Position numbers and translations under genes: made by a program. 64,000 bases of DNA. Origin: Arthrobacter sp. AQ5-05. Lineage in GTDB: Bacteria; Actinomycetota; Actinomycetes; Actinomycetales; Micrococcaceae. Within the stretch, counting starts at the first letter, position 1. Every line of letters begins with the position of its first letter. A model generated the notes under the pieces. That model was not told where the DNA came from, did no database searches, and worked only from the letters and a program-made list of their open reading frames with translations. Positions 17,729 to 26,886 of the stretch are shown one piece after another. The stretch spans positions 1 through 64,000 of the forward strand of contig NZ_QMKQ01000002.1 in the NCBI RefSeq assembly GCF_003287975.1, given 5' to 3'.

Positions 17729-20700
17729 CAGTACTCCACCTTCTGGCTGCGGCGGCGGATCACGGTGACCTCGTCGCGTTGGTTTCCCGTGGGCCCCATG
17801 TAGTTGAAGGCGTAGGTCTGCTGGGCGTAGCCGCCAATCATGTGCGTGGGCTTGATCATCAGCCGGGTCAACGAGTTGTGGTTGCCGCCGCGCTGGCCGC
17901 TGGTCTCCGACAGCGGCATGTCGATCAGCCGGTCCTGGGAGTGGTACATGTACACGGTTCCCTCGGGCATCCGGTGCGAGACGATGGCCCGGGCGGTGAC
18001 GGTGCCGTTGCGGTTGACCGCCTCGATCCATTCGTTGTCCTGCACCCCGATCTTTGCCGCATCGATCGGGCTCATCCAGATCCCCGGCCCGCCCCGGAAC
18101 AGCGAGAGCATCAGCAGGTTGTCCTGGTACTCGGAGTGGATGGACCATTTGTTGTGCGGGGTCAGGTACCGCACGGTGACTCCCGCCGAGGATGTGGAAC
18201 CGATCTGCGGTTCATCGAACAGCGCGGTCATGTCCAGCGGAGGGCGGAAGGTGGGCAGCGACTCGCCCAGTTCGGTCATCCAGTCGTGGTCCAGGTAGAA
18301 GTGCATCCGCCCGGTGAGCGTGTGCCAGGGCTTGAGCCGCTCGACGTTGATGGTGAACGGGGAGTACCGCCGGCCCCCGGATTCGGAGCCCGACCATTCC
18401 GGCGAGGTGATCACCGGCACCGGCCCGCGCTGGGTGTCGGCAAAGGTGATGCGCTTGCCCTCGTGTTCCGAGGCCAGGTCGTGCAGCCTGGTGCCGGTGC
18501 GCTTCTCCAGCGTCTTGAAGCCCTCGGTCGCCAGGCGCCCGTTGGTGGTGCCGGAGAGCATCAGGATCATCTCGCAGGCCTGGAAGTCCTTGAGGATGTC
18601 CGGGCGCCCGTGGGCCACACCTCCGCGCACGACACCGTTCTTCTTCTTCAGTTCCTCGATCTCGGGGCCCAGCTCAAAGGTGATGCCCTTGGTGGTGGCG
18701 CCCAGGGTGTCCAGCAGGGGCCCGACCGACCGCATCTTTTCTCCGATGGCCGTGTAGTCCCGCTCGACCTCGATGATCTTGGGCATGGTGACCCCGGGTT
18801 CGGGCTCGCACTCGCCGTACTTCCAGTCCCTGACTTTCCCGTGCGGGGCTGCCATGGCATCGGGGGTGTCGTGGGTCAGCGGCGCGGCGACCACGTCGGT
18901 CTGCGTGCCCAGGTGGCGTTCGGCCAGCTTGCTGAAGACCCGGGCGATCTCCTGCCAGGCATCCCAGTCGGTGCGCGCGAGCCAGGGCGGGGAGATGGCG
19001 GGGTTGAAGGAGTTCACGAACGGGTGCATGTCCGTGGTGGACAGATCGTACTTCTCGTACCAGGTTGCCGCCGGCAGCACGATGTCCGAGTGCAGGGTCG
19101 AACTGGTCATCCGGAAATCCAGCGTGGTCAGCAAGTCAAGCTTGCCGATCGGTGCCTTCTGGTGCCATTTCACGTCCTTGGGCCGGAAACGCTCGGCCGT
19201 TTCCTTCGCCGTGATGGTGTGCGAGGCCCCCAGAAGGTGGTTGAGGAAGTACTCGTTGCCCTTGGCCGAGGAACCGATCAGGTTCGAGCGCCACAGCGAA
19301 AGCACCCGGGGAAAATTCTCCGGGGCGTCGGGATCCTCCGCGGCGAAGGCCAGGCGCCCGGCCTTGAGCTCCTCGACCACGTAGTCCGCTGCGGTTTGCC
19401 CCTTTTCCCGGGCCTGGGCGCCGATGATCAGCGGGTTGCGGTCAAAGGTGGGGTAGGAGGGCATCCAGCCCAGGCGCGCGGACTGGGCGATGACGTCGGC
19501 GGTCGTCTTGCCGGCCAGCTGGCCCTTGCCGGTGCGGGCGGTGAGCGCGTCCGCGCCGAATTGGTCGTAGCGGAACTGGTCGGTGTGCAGGTACCAATAA
19601 GCGGTCTGCACCATGTTCCGCGGCGGGCGCATCCAATCCAGGGCGTTGGCCAGTTGCGTGTATCCGGTCAGCGGACGGACCTTTTCCTGGCCCACGTAGT
19701 GGGCCCAGCCCCCGCCATTGACCCCTTGGCATCCGGTGACCGTGGTCATGGTCAAGAAGGTGCGGTAGATGGTGTCCGAGTGGAACCAGTGGTTGGTTCC
19801 GGCACCCATCAGGATCATGGACCGGCCCTTGGAGTCCTCCGCATTTTGCGCGAACTCGCGGCCGATCCGCTCGGCCGCGGCCGCCGGGACCCCGGTGATC
19901 TTTTCCTGCCAGGCCGGGGTGTACGGGGAGTCGGCATCGTCGTAGCCGGTGGGCCACTGCCCCGGAAGCCCGGGGCGTCCCACCCCGTATTGGGCCAGCA
20001 GCAAGTCAAAAACGGTGGTCACCAGCCGGCCGGCGACCCGGCGTGCCGGAACCCCTCGGCGGATGACCCCGATGTTGCCCTGCCCGGCGTCAAAGCGCGG
20101 CATGTCCACACTCACGTTTTCGTCGGCGTTCTCGAGCAGCGTGAGCCTCGGGTCGATGTCCCCCAAATCCAGGTTCCACTTGCCCACGCCCGTTTCGCCG
20201 TAGCGATGGCCCAGGGTGCCCGGGGGCACCACCAGGGAGTCGGTCGCCGCATCCACGAGCACCGCCTTGAAGGCCGCGTTTTCCTCTTCATGGGCGATTT
20301 CCGTGGTCAGGTCCTCTGCGGTGAGGAATTTTCCGGCGGTGAAGGTGCGCGCCCCGTCCGCGTCTTGCGCTTCGTCCAGGATGACCAGGAACGGCAGGTC
20401 GGTATATTTCTTCACGTACCCGGTGAAGTAGGGGGTCTGCCGCTCGACATGGAATTCCTTGAGGATCACATGCCCCATGGCCATCGCCAGGGCGCCGTCC
20501 GTGCCCGGCTCGGCGGCCAGCCATTCGTCGGCGAACTTGGTGCTGTCGGCAAAGTCGGGAGACACCACGACCACTTTTTGCCCCCGGTAACGCGCCTCGG
20601 TCATCCAGTGGGCGTCGGGGGTCCGGGTCACCGGAACATTGGAGCCCCACATCATCAGGTATCCGGCGTCCCACCAGTCCCCCGATTCGGGCACATCGGT

Positions 20701-21432
20701 CTGGTCGCCGAAAACCTGCGGGGAGGCGATCGGCATGTCGGCGTACCAGTCGTAGAAGCTCAGCATCGAGCCGCCGATCAGGTTCACGAACCGGGCCCCG
20801 GATGCGTGGGAGACCATCGACATGGCCGGGATCGGCGAGAAACCGGCCACCCGGTCCGGCCCCCACTTGCGGATGGTGTGCACATGCGCGGCGGCGACGA
20901 TCTCGACCGCCTCGTCCCAGCTGGCACGCACCAGTCCACCCTTGCCGCGGGCCTGCTTGTAACGCTGCGCGCGTTCCGGGTCCTCGGTGACATCCGCCCA
21001 GGCCAGCACCGGGTCCACCAGGCGCGACTTGGCTTCCCGGTACATCTCCAGCAACACCCCGCGGATGTACGGATAACGCGTGCGGGTCGGCGAGTAGGTG
21101 TACCAGGAGAAGGAAGCACCGCGCGGACAGCCGCGCGGCTCGTATTCCGGCTTGTCGGGCCCGGTGGTGGGGTAATCGACGGCCTGGGTTTCCCAGGTGA
21201 TGATGCCGTCCTTGACGTACACGTTCCACGAGCAGGAACCGGTGCAGTTCACCCCATGGGTCGAGCGGACCACCTTGTCGTGGCTCCAGCGATCGCGGTA
21301 GAATGCGTCCCCGCTACGCCCGCCGACCTTGAGCAGGGTGCGTCCGTCGGGGGACACCGCCTCCTTGCTGGTAAAAAACCTTCGGGTTTTGATCAAAGCA
21401 TCCGTCAAGCCGGAGTTCATGCTGGTGCCCAT
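17728..21432 (-). CDS. narG: Respiratory nitrate reductase alpha subunit (molybdopterin catalytic subunit)
   Basis: A 1234-residue Mo-bisMGD enzyme reducing nitrate to nitrite on the cytoplasmic side of the membrane. The N-terminal HGVNCTGSCSW carries the His/Cys ligands of the FS0 [4Fe-4S] cluster; the FYDWYADMP segment contains the Asp region that coordinates molybdenum in NarG; QTDVPESGDWW and WGSNVPVTRTPDAHW are family signatures. The start at 21432 is preceded by GGGAGAAGGG. It heads the tightly overlapped operon narGHJI. No nitrate transporter narK, no moa/moe cofactor genes and no regulator lie next to it. Confidence 0.98.
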   Translation of the reverse strand: MGTSMNSGLTDALIKTRRFFTSKEAVSPDGRTLLKVGGRSGDAFYRDRWSHDKVVRSTHGVNCTGSCSWNVYVKDGIITWETQAVDYPTTGPDKPEYEPRGCPRGASFSWYTYSPTRTRYPYIRGVLLEMYREAKSRLVDPVLAWADVTEDPERAQRYKQARGKGGLVRASWDEAVEIVAAAHVHTIRKWGPDRVAGFSPIPAMSMVSHASGARFVNLIGGSMLSFYDWYADMPIASPQVFGDQTDVPESGDWWDAGYLMMWGSNVPVTRTPDAHWMTEARYRGQKVVVVSPDFADSTKFADEWLAAEPGTDGALAMAMGHVILKEFHVERQTPYFTGYVKKYTDLPFLVILDEAQDADGARTFTAGKFLTAEDLTTEIAHEEENAAFKAVLVDAATDSLVVPPGTLGHRYGETGVGKWNLDLGDIDPRLTLLENADENVSVDMPRFDAGQGNIGVIRRGVPARRVAGRLVTTVFDLLLAQYGVGRPGLPGQWPTGYDDADSPYTPAWQEKITGVPAAAAERIGREFAQNAEDSKGRSMILMGAGTNHWFHSDTIYRTFLTMTTVTGCQGVNGGGWAHYVGQEKVRPLTGYTQLANALDWMRPPRNMVQTAYWYLHTDQFRYDQFGADALTARTGKGQLAGKTTADVIAQSARLGWMPSYPTFDRNPLIIGAQAREKGQTAADYVVEELKAGRLAFAAEDPDAPENFPRVLSLWRSNLIGSSAKGNEYFLNHLLGASHTITAKETAERFRPKDVKWHQKAPIGKLDLLTTLDFRMTSSTLHSDIVLPAATWYEKYDLSTTDMHPFVNSFNPAISPPWLARTDWDAWQEIARVFSKLAERHLGTQTDVVAAPLTHDTPDAMAAPHGKVRDWKYGECEPEPGVTMPKIIEVERDYTAIGEKMRSVGPLLDTLGATTKGITFELGPEIEELKKKNGVVRGGVAHGRPDILKDFQACEMILMLSGTTNGRLATEGFKTLEKRTGTRLHDLASEHEGKRITFADTQRGPVPVITSPEWSGSESGGRRYSPFTINVERLKPWHTLTGRMHFYLDHDWMTELGESLPTFRPPLDMTALFDEPQIGSTSSAGVTVRYLTPHNKWSIHSEYQDNLLMLSLFRGGPGIWMSPIDAAKIGVQDNEWIEAVNRNGTVTARAIVSHRMPEGTVYMYHSQDRLIDMPLSETSGQRGGNHNSLTRLMIKPTHMIGGYAQQTYAFNYMGPTGNQRDEVTVIRRRSQKVEY

Positions 21433-21866
21433 GATGACCCTTCTCCCCCGGTGCAAGAACGCCGGAATCAATCAGTGCATATGCCCGAACCCAAATGGCA
21501 ATTACCGGTGTGACCGGGCCCAGAACCTCGAAGTCCACTCACGGTAACACGGAAGGATTGAGACCGCCATCACACCGAAGCCGCTGCCGCGGGCATCAGC
21601 CTGCGTTTCCGGCGGAGGAATGCTCCGCCGCCGCCCGGGAAATCGGTGGAGGCGCGGTACCGGGCGGGTCTCCGGGGCCGCATGAGGCGGTGATCCCCAC
21701 CCGTGCCAAGCCCCCGGCGGCGCACCCTCGACCGCCACGCATGAGGACCCGGAGCACCAACATCTCGGCTCGCCGAAAGACACTCCCGCCGGCTCGAAAC
21801 CGAACCGAATTCAAGGAATCCGAAGCCCCCGGCCACCGGTGCCCCTGGAGAAGGATCGCGCGTCGC
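21433..21866. other. Leader and promoter region of narG
   Basis: About 430 bases upstream of narG with no protein-like frame. It should contain the anaerobic/nitrate control sites. I searched for an FNR-type TTGAT-N4-ATCAA site and saw none, and could not assign -10/-35 boxes with confidence. Confidence 0.4.
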
Positions 21867-22076
21867 CTATCCGGTACCTGTCGGCCGGAGCCCGCGCCGA
21901 GCAGCGGTCCGTGGAAAGCCCACGACCGCGGCGAGCACGACAAAGAGTCCACCTGCCCACCCGGCGACCCGTTCCCGGTAGGGCTGATGCTGGCCAAACA
22001 AAGGGGGAATCGACAGGACGAGAACGGCCCCTGCCAGGGCCATTGCCCCGAAGGCAACCAAAAATGTCCTACTCAT
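21867..22076 (-). CDS. Possible small two-helix membrane protein
   Basis: A 69-residue frame beginning MSRTFLVAFGAMALAGAVLV with two hydrophobic stretches separated by a polar loop (FGQHQPYRERVAGW) and a basic tail, the layout of a small membrane protein rather than a shadow frame. The Shine-Dalgarno is weak. There is no recognisable family. It stands alone between the methyltransferase and narG on the same strand. Existence as a gene is uncertain. Confidence 0.45.
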   Translation of the reverse strand: MSRTFLVAFGAMALAGAVLVLSIPPLFGQHQPYRERVAGWAGGLFVVLAAVVGFPRTAARRGLRPTGTG

Positions 22077-22173
22077 TCAAGGTCCCGACGAGCTGCTCGC
22101 AACGACGATGTTCGGAACACCACCGCTCGCAGCGTACGCGGCGAGGCACGGGCCGGAGCCGGCCCACGGGATT

Positions 22174-22989
22174 CTAGCTGCGCAGCCTCGCCCGCCACGC
22201 GTGGGTCAGGTACGGCAACCCGAACGGCTCCCCCGGCGTATGGCCCAGGTGGTCGTAGAGGTACCAGGACAGGTTGTGCTCAACCCGCGCCCGGGTCGCC
22301 GCCCCGGCACGCAGGTAATAGCTGCGGGACTTGGCCAACTCGATGACCTGCTCGGCGCTCAACGACTGCTCCCAGATCCAGGAACCGGACTCGGGGGCAT
22401 GGAACTCCGGGCCCACCGGCGGGACGAAGTCCGGCCGGTGCACATCCCCGGCATGCATGATCCGGGCCAGCCGATGCACCCAGGGCACCGAGACATCGAG
22501 CTGGTTCCACACCAGGGATAATTTCCCACCGGGCTTCAGCACACGGGCAGCCTCGGTGCTGGCAACGTTCGGGTCCACCCAGTGCCAGGCCTGGGCGTAG
22601 GTGATGACATCCGCGCTGGAATCCTCCAGTCCGGTCTCTTCCCCGGTCCCCTCCTGCGCCTTGACCTCGGGCAGGCGTTCGCGCAGCACCGCGAGCATGT
22701 CTGCCGAGGGCTCGACCGCCGTGACGTTCAGCCCGCGGGCCAATAGTTGTGCGGTGAATATCCCGGTTCCCGCTCCCACGTCCACGGCGTCGCGTGTGGT
22801 CGCGGGGACCATGAAGGCAAGTGCGGCATCAGGGTAGTTGGGGCGCACGGCGTCATAGTGGGCGCCGCCGACCTTGAACGCCGTGGCCAGTTCGCGGCGG
22901 CGTTTGGCGTCCATGGTGAAGGCGCGGGCGGGCAAACCGGGAACCGGCCGAGGGGCCTGCTCGCCGGTTTTCGGGGTCGAATCAGGCAT
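22174..22989 (-). CDS. Class I SAM-dependent methyltransferase
   Basis: A 271-residue Rossmann-fold methyltransferase: motif I DVGAGTGIFT, the acidic post-II residue in VTAVEPSADML, and motif IV region YAQAWHWVDP typical of the UbiE/Trm9-like Methyltransf_11 group. The N-terminal AFKVGGAHYDAVRPNYP resembles plant-pathogen and actinobacterial small-molecule methyltransferases, but the acceptor is unknown. The ATG at 22989 lies inside the end of ribF (8-base overlap), so the two are translationally coupled. Confidence 0.85.
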   Translation of the reverse strand: MPDSTPKTGEQAPRPVPGLPARAFTMDAKRRRELATAFKVGGAHYDAVRPNYPDAALAFMVPATTRDAVDVGAGTGIFTAQLLARGLNVTAVEPSADMLAVLRERLPEVKAQEGTGEETGLEDSSADVITYAQAWHWVDPNVASTEAARVLKPGGKLSLVWNQLDVSVPWVHRLARIMHAGDVHRPDFVPPVGPEFHAPESGSWIWEQSLSAEQVIELAKSRSYYLRAGAATRARVEHNLSWYLYDHLGHTPGEPFGLPYLTHAWRARLRS

Positions 22990-23929
22990 CTAGCAAGACG
23001 GTCCGGGTGCGTGCGACGTCCTCACGCATCTGTTCGATGAGCGCCTCGATGCCGCGGTAGGCCACCATCGGGCGCAGGTGCTCGACGAACTCAACGATGA
23101 TTTGCTGGCCGTAAAGGTCGAAGTCTTCCACGCCCTCGGCGGGACGGTCGATCACGTGTGCCTCGACCTGGCGGCTGACGCCCTCGAAGGTCGGGTTGGA
23201 GCCCACGGAAATGGCGGCGGGCCAGCGCACCTGCGCCTCGTCCACCAGCCAGCCGGCGTACACGCCGTCGGCCGGGATGATGCCGGAGGCCGCGGGGTCG
23301 AGGTTTGCGGTGGGGAAGCCCAGCTCGCGGCCGCGCGCGGCCCCGTGCACGACCTCGCCGCGCATGCGGTGCGGGCGCCCCAGGATCTGGGCGGCGGTGG
23401 CCACCTCGCCGCGGTTCAGCGCCTCGCGCACCCAGGTCGAGGACCAGCGGCGGTGCTCCCCCACGTCCTCGACGCCAATGACGTCAAAACCATACTGCTT
23501 GCCCAGGGCGACCATCACGTTGAAGTCCCCGGAATTTTCCCGGCCGAAGCGCACGTCGTGGCCCACGACCACGGCGCAGGCGTTCAGCGCGCCCACGATG
23601 ACCTTGGCAACGAATTCCTCGGCGCTGGCCCGGGCGAAATCCAGGGTGTAGCGGATCATCAGCAACCCGTCGAGGCCCTCCTCGGCGAGCGTCTCGATGC
23701 GGTCCTCGATCCCCATGATCAGTTCGGGGGCATCGTCGGGGCGGTGCACCTGTGCCGGGTGCGGGTCGAAGGAAATGGCCACGGCCTTGGCATGGCGCTC
23801 CCTGGCCGTGGCAACCACGGCGGCAAGCACCTCCCGGTGACCGCGGTGGACCCCGTCGAAGTTGCCAATGGTCACTACCGACGGGCCGATGCCGGGGGGT
23901 ACGGCTTCGAGGCCTTTCCAATAGTGCAC
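22982..23929 (-). CDS. ribF: Bifunctional riboflavin kinase/FMN adenylyltransferase
   Basis: A 315-residue enzyme making FMN and FAD from riboflavin. The N-terminal nucleotidyltransferase domain shows VTIGNFDGVHRGH and SFDPHP, with the STWVREALNRGEV block; the C-terminal flavokinase domain shows RGRELGFPTANL and ADGVYAGW. The start is GTG at 23929 with GAAGGAG six bases upstream; the much longer open frame upstream is an antisense shadow of the DUF937 gene. In related genomes ribF sits between truB and rpsO; here two membrane protein genes and a divergent DUF937 gene separate it from truB. Confidence 0.97.
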   Translation of the reverse strand: MHYWKGLEAVPPGIGPSVVTIGNFDGVHRGHREVLAAVVATARERHAKAVAISFDPHPAQVHRPDDAPELIMGIEDRIETLAEEGLDGLLMIRYTLDFARASAEEFVAKVIVGALNACAVVVGHDVRFGRENSGDFNVMVALGKQYGFDVIGVEDVGEHRRWSSTWVREALNRGEVATAAQILGRPHRMRGEVVHGAARGRELGFPTANLDPAASGIIPADGVYAGWLVDEAQVRWPAAISVGSNPTFEGVSRQVEAHVIDRPAEGVEDFDLYGQQIIVEFVEHLRPMVAYRGIEALIEQMREDVARTRTVLLDA

Positions 23930-24106
23930 GTTGCTCCTTCGCTGGTGATCCGGGCGGCCGATTCGAGCACGGCCATAACCATTATGGACGACAAATACTC
24001 CAAGTGCCGATTCTTGTCCGCAGTGCGGCCCATCGAGGTGGTGTGCGCCATAGGATGGGGCCCAGGGCCCCGAATCCACCGGTCCCCCAATCACAAGGAG
24101 CTCTCG

Positions 24107-24718
24107 ATGGCCGACCTGAACGAACTGCTCAACATGATCCCGCTGGACCAGCTCGGGGCGAAGCTGGGGGTCGATGCCGACACGGCACGCGCGACCGCCG
24201 CCACCGCCCTTCCCTCGCTGCTGGCGGGCCTGCAAAACAACGCGGCCTCCCCCGACGGCGCCGACGCCCTGTCCGCGGCCATCGCACAGCACGACGCGAC
24301 ATTCCTGGACGGCGGGGTCGACATCGATGCGGTGGACACCGACGACGGGCAAAAGATCGTGCAGCACGCCCTGGGCGAGAACCAGTCTGCCCTCGCCTCC
24401 CAGCTCAGCGGAGCCGCCGGCGGCGGGGTGGATCTCGGTGCCCTGGTGCAAAAGGCATTGCCGATCCTGGCCCCGCTGGTCATGGCGTTCCTGGCCAAGA
24501 AGGCCACCTCCTCCGCCGGGGGCCTGGGCGGACTGCTCGGCGGCTTGCTCGGCGGCCAGGGTTCCTCCGGCACCCAGGCTCCCGGCGGGCTGGACCTCGG
24601 CGGCATCCTCGGCGGGCTCTTCGGCGGCGGGGACACCGCCGGCCAGCAGCAGGCGGGCCAGGGTGCCGGAGGACTGGATCTGGGAGGCATCCTCGGCGGG
24701 CTCTTCGGCAAGAAGTAA
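24107..24718 (+). CDS. DUF937 (YidB-like) protein with Gly-rich C-terminal repeats
   Basis: A 203-residue protein. The N-terminal half (ADLNELLNMIPLDQLGAKLG, then TATALPSLLAGLQNNAA and a DGQKIVQHALG block) matches DUF937, a helical domain of unknown function. The C-terminal half is a Gly/Leu-rich low-complexity stretch in which GGLDLGGILGGLFG occurs twice, after a GLGGLLGGLLGG run. The start at 24107 has AAGGAG six bases upstream. It is divergent from ribF and ends at a strong hairpin. A structural or aggregation-prone tail is suggested by composition only. Confidence 0.82.
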   Translation: MADLNELLNMIPLDQLGAKLGVDADTARATAATALPSLLAGLQNNAASPDGADALSAAIAQHDATFLDGGVDIDAVDTDDGQKIVQHALGENQSALASQLSGAAGGGVDLGALVQKALPILAPLVMAFLAKKATSSAGGLGGLLGGLLGGQGSSGTQAPGGLDLGGILGGLFGGGDTAGQQQAGQGAGGLDLGGILGGLFGKK

Positions 24719-24741
24719 CGCACCTGCCTTCACAACCCAAG

Positions 24742-24798
24742 CGAGCCGGGTTTCTACCGCCTTTCGTCCCTGACGAATTGGCGGGGAAACCCGGCTCG
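24742..24798. terminator. Bidirectional terminator hairpin
   Basis: CGAGCCGGGTTTC (24742-24754) pairs perfectly with GAAACCCGGCTCG (24786-24798), with an inner CCGCC/GGCGG pairing. It lies between the convergent DUF937 and minus-strand membrane protein genes. Confidence 0.75.
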
Positions 24799-24846
24799 TG
24801 GTGCATCCATGTCTCTGCTTGCTTGGGGAATCTGCGTGTTGGAAGG

Positions 24847-25350
24847 CTACTTCCCCGCGGTTTGTTCCCGGGCCTGCGGCATCTTGTGCCTGGCCAGCCA
24901 CCACAGGCCGATCAGCGGCAGCACCAGCGGCACGTAGCCGTAGCCGGAACCGAAGTGCGACCACACCGCCGGGTGGGCGAAGAGCGCGGGCAGCGCGAAG
25001 CTGAGCGTTCCCACCACCAGCACCCCGACCAGCTCAAAGAGCACCGCGTACCAGGAGAGCCTCCAGCTGCCGGGCTTCTTCGAGGCCAGCGCGAGGGTCG
25101 CGACGATGTACACGGCACCTGCCAGCGCGCTGAGCAGGTAGGCCAGCGGAGCCGCACCAAAATCCAGCAGGATCTGGTAGACGGCACGGACCGTGGCCGA
25201 GAGCGCCAGCACCCCGTACACCGCGATGATGATCCGGCCCAGGCCCGAGGATCGCCCGCCATTGGAGCGCACCGGCTTGGTGCTGTCCTTGCGGTTCGCC
25301 GCATCCACGATGCGCGAACGCTTCACCGGATTCTTTCCTTGCTCGCTCAT
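24847..25350 (-). CDS. Integral membrane protein of unknown function
   Basis: A 167-residue protein with a basic, Ser/Lys-rich cytoplasmic N-terminus of about 35 residues and four predicted membrane segments, ending LVLPLIGLWWLARHK. I do not recognise a named family. The ATG at 25350 forms an ATGA overlap with the gene upstream, so the two are co-translated and probably act together. They lie downstream of truB on the same strand. Confidence 0.75.
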   Translation of the reverse strand: MSEQGKNPVKRSRIVDAANRKDSTKPVRSNGGRSSGLGRIIIAVYGVLALSATVRAVYQILLDFGAAPLAYLLSALAGAVYIVATLALASKKPGSWRLSWYAVLFELVGVLVVGTLSFALPALFAHPAVWSHFGSGYGYVPLVLPLIGLWWLARHKMPQAREQTAGK

Positions 25351-25721
25351 GCCGGCAACGCCCCGTCCCAAATCTGTTCCATCCTGTACAACATGACAAA
25401 GACTATGGCCCCGGAGACCGCCAGCACGGTGTTGGACCACCGAGATTTGTCGGTCACCGCCCAGACGAAGGCCAGCGCCGGGATCAGCAGCGCGGTGAGC
25501 AGGTAGCCCCAGAACTCCCAGGGCTCCCCGTTGATCGCCTGTCCCCCGGCCTGCCGGATGGCCGCGGCGATCCCGTAGACCACCAGGAACACCTCCAGCA
25601 GCGCGACCGCGACCAGCGCGAAGTCATCCGGGTAGGTGCGGATGATGGTGGCCAGCACGCCCAGCAGCACGGCCACGGCGCACAGGATGGCACCGGCGAT
25701 GAAGAATCCGTCAACGATCAC
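25347..25721 (-). CDS. Small integral membrane protein of unknown function
   Basis: A 124-residue protein with four hydrophobic segments, starting IVDGFFIAGAILCAVAVLLG. No family is recognised. The start is GTG at 25721 with an AAGGGG-type site about ten bases upstream. It overlaps its downstream partner by four bases and lies about 50 bases after the truB stop, so it could be transcribed with truB. Confidence 0.75.
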   Translation of the reverse strand: MIVDGFFIAGAILCAVAVLLGVLATIIRTYPDDFALVAVALLEVFLVVYGIAAAIRQAGGQAINGEPWEFWGYLLTALLIPALAFVWAVTDKSRWSNTVLAVSGAIVFVMLYRMEQIWDGALPA

Positions 25722-25774
25722 GGCGGAAGTTACCCCTTAAAAGTCATTCGTTCACACATGGGTGCGCTGCCAGC

Positions 25775-26686
25775 CTAGGAAGCGGTGGCGAACACGAGTT
25801 CGGGCTTGGCTTCCTTGCCCTTGTTCTTCAGCAGTGCCACCAGGGTCCCGTCGGGGGCGAAGGCCGCCGTCATTTCCTCGGTCTCGTTCGCGCTGATCCG
25901 CCGGCCGAAGGAAAGTTCGGAGCGTTCGTGCTCGCTCAAATCCCGGCGGGTGAACAGCGCGTCGGCGGCCAATTCCAGCGGCAGGTACTCGAAGTCCTTG
26001 GCCAACTGTTCCAGCGTCCGGGCCCGATCCAGCGTGTAGGGCCCGACCTCGGTGCGGCGCAGCGCTGTCAGGTGCCCGCCCACGGCCAGGTCCTCGCCCA
26101 GGTCGCGGGCCAGGGCCCGGATATAGGTGCCCGAGGAGCACTCGACGGTCACATCGATGTCCTGGACCTTGCCGCCGCGTTCGCGGCGGATGTCGTGCAC
26201 CTCAAAGCGGTGGATGGTCACCGGGCGGGAGGCAAGCTTCACGTCTTCCCCGGCACGCACGCGGGCGTAGGCACGCTCGCCGTTGACCTTGATGGCGCTC
26301 ACGGAGGAGGGCACCTGCTCGATCGGGCCGGTGAGCTTGGCAATGGAGGCGCGGATCTGCTCCTCGGTGAGCGCCGCGGCGATCCGGGTCTGCACGATCT
26401 CGCCCTCGGCGTCGTCGGTGATCGTCGACTCGCCCAGGCGGATGGTGGCCGTGTAGGTCTTGTCGGCGCCCACGATGTAGGTCAGCAGGCGAGTGGCCTT
26501 GTTGATGCCCAGCACCAGCACGCCGGTGGCCATCGGGTCCAAGGTGCCCGCGTGCCCGACCTTGCGGGTCCCTGCCAGCCGGCGCGTGCGCCCGACCACG
26601 TCGTGGCTCGTCCAACCCTGAGGTTTGTCGACGATGACCAGGCCTGAGCCAATGGCTTGGGTGGGGTTCTCCGGGGCAGTTTTCAC
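25775..26686 (-). CDS. truB: tRNA pseudouridine(55) synthase
   Basis: A 303-residue enzyme converting U55 of the tRNA T-loop to pseudouridine. The catalytic aspartate is in GHAGTLDPMATG (about residue 50), preceded by VDKPQGWTSHDVV; the YIVGADKTYTATIRLG and SSGTYIRALARDLG blocks and a C-terminal PUA-like region complete the family pattern. The GTG at 26686 gives a plausible short N-terminus; longer starts to 26797 are basic and unlike homologues. In the expected order truB would follow rbfA directly, but 6.2 kb of accessory genes intervene. Confidence 0.96.
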   Translation of the reverse strand: MKTAPENPTQAIGSGLVIVDKPQGWTSHDVVGRTRRLAGTRKVGHAGTLDPMATGVLVLGINKATRLLTYIVGADKTYTATIRLGESTITDDAEGEIVQTRIAAALTEEQIRASIAKLTGPIEQVPSSVSAIKVNGERAYARVRAGEDVKLASRPVTIHRFEVHDIRRERGGKVQDIDVTVECSSGTYIRALARDLGEDLAVGGHLTALRRTEVGPYTLDRARTLEQLAKDFEYLPLELAADALFTRRDLSEHERSELSFGRRISANETEEMTAAFAPDGTLVALLKNKGKEAKPELVFATAS

Positions 26687-26886
26687 GCCCTCCAGTATAG
26701 GCCGGTTCGCTGGGGGCTTTTTCCCCCGGAACTTCCGCGATCCTCGGATTTCCGGCCTTCGGGGACCAGCGGGCCGTTGTTGCGTGCCCGGCGACACATG
26801 TCCATCGTTCGGCTTGCCATTGACTTGCCCGGGGCCCGGCTCCTACGGTCGGGGCAAAGGCGCCTAGCCCAAAGGGGAGGAAGATC

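Noticed and set aside
17779-21513. A 1244-codon open frame on the plus strand opposite narG
   Set aside because: It mirrors the codon pattern of narG on the other strand; composition is Gly/Arg/Val/His-rich without any domain, while narG has all expected motifs.
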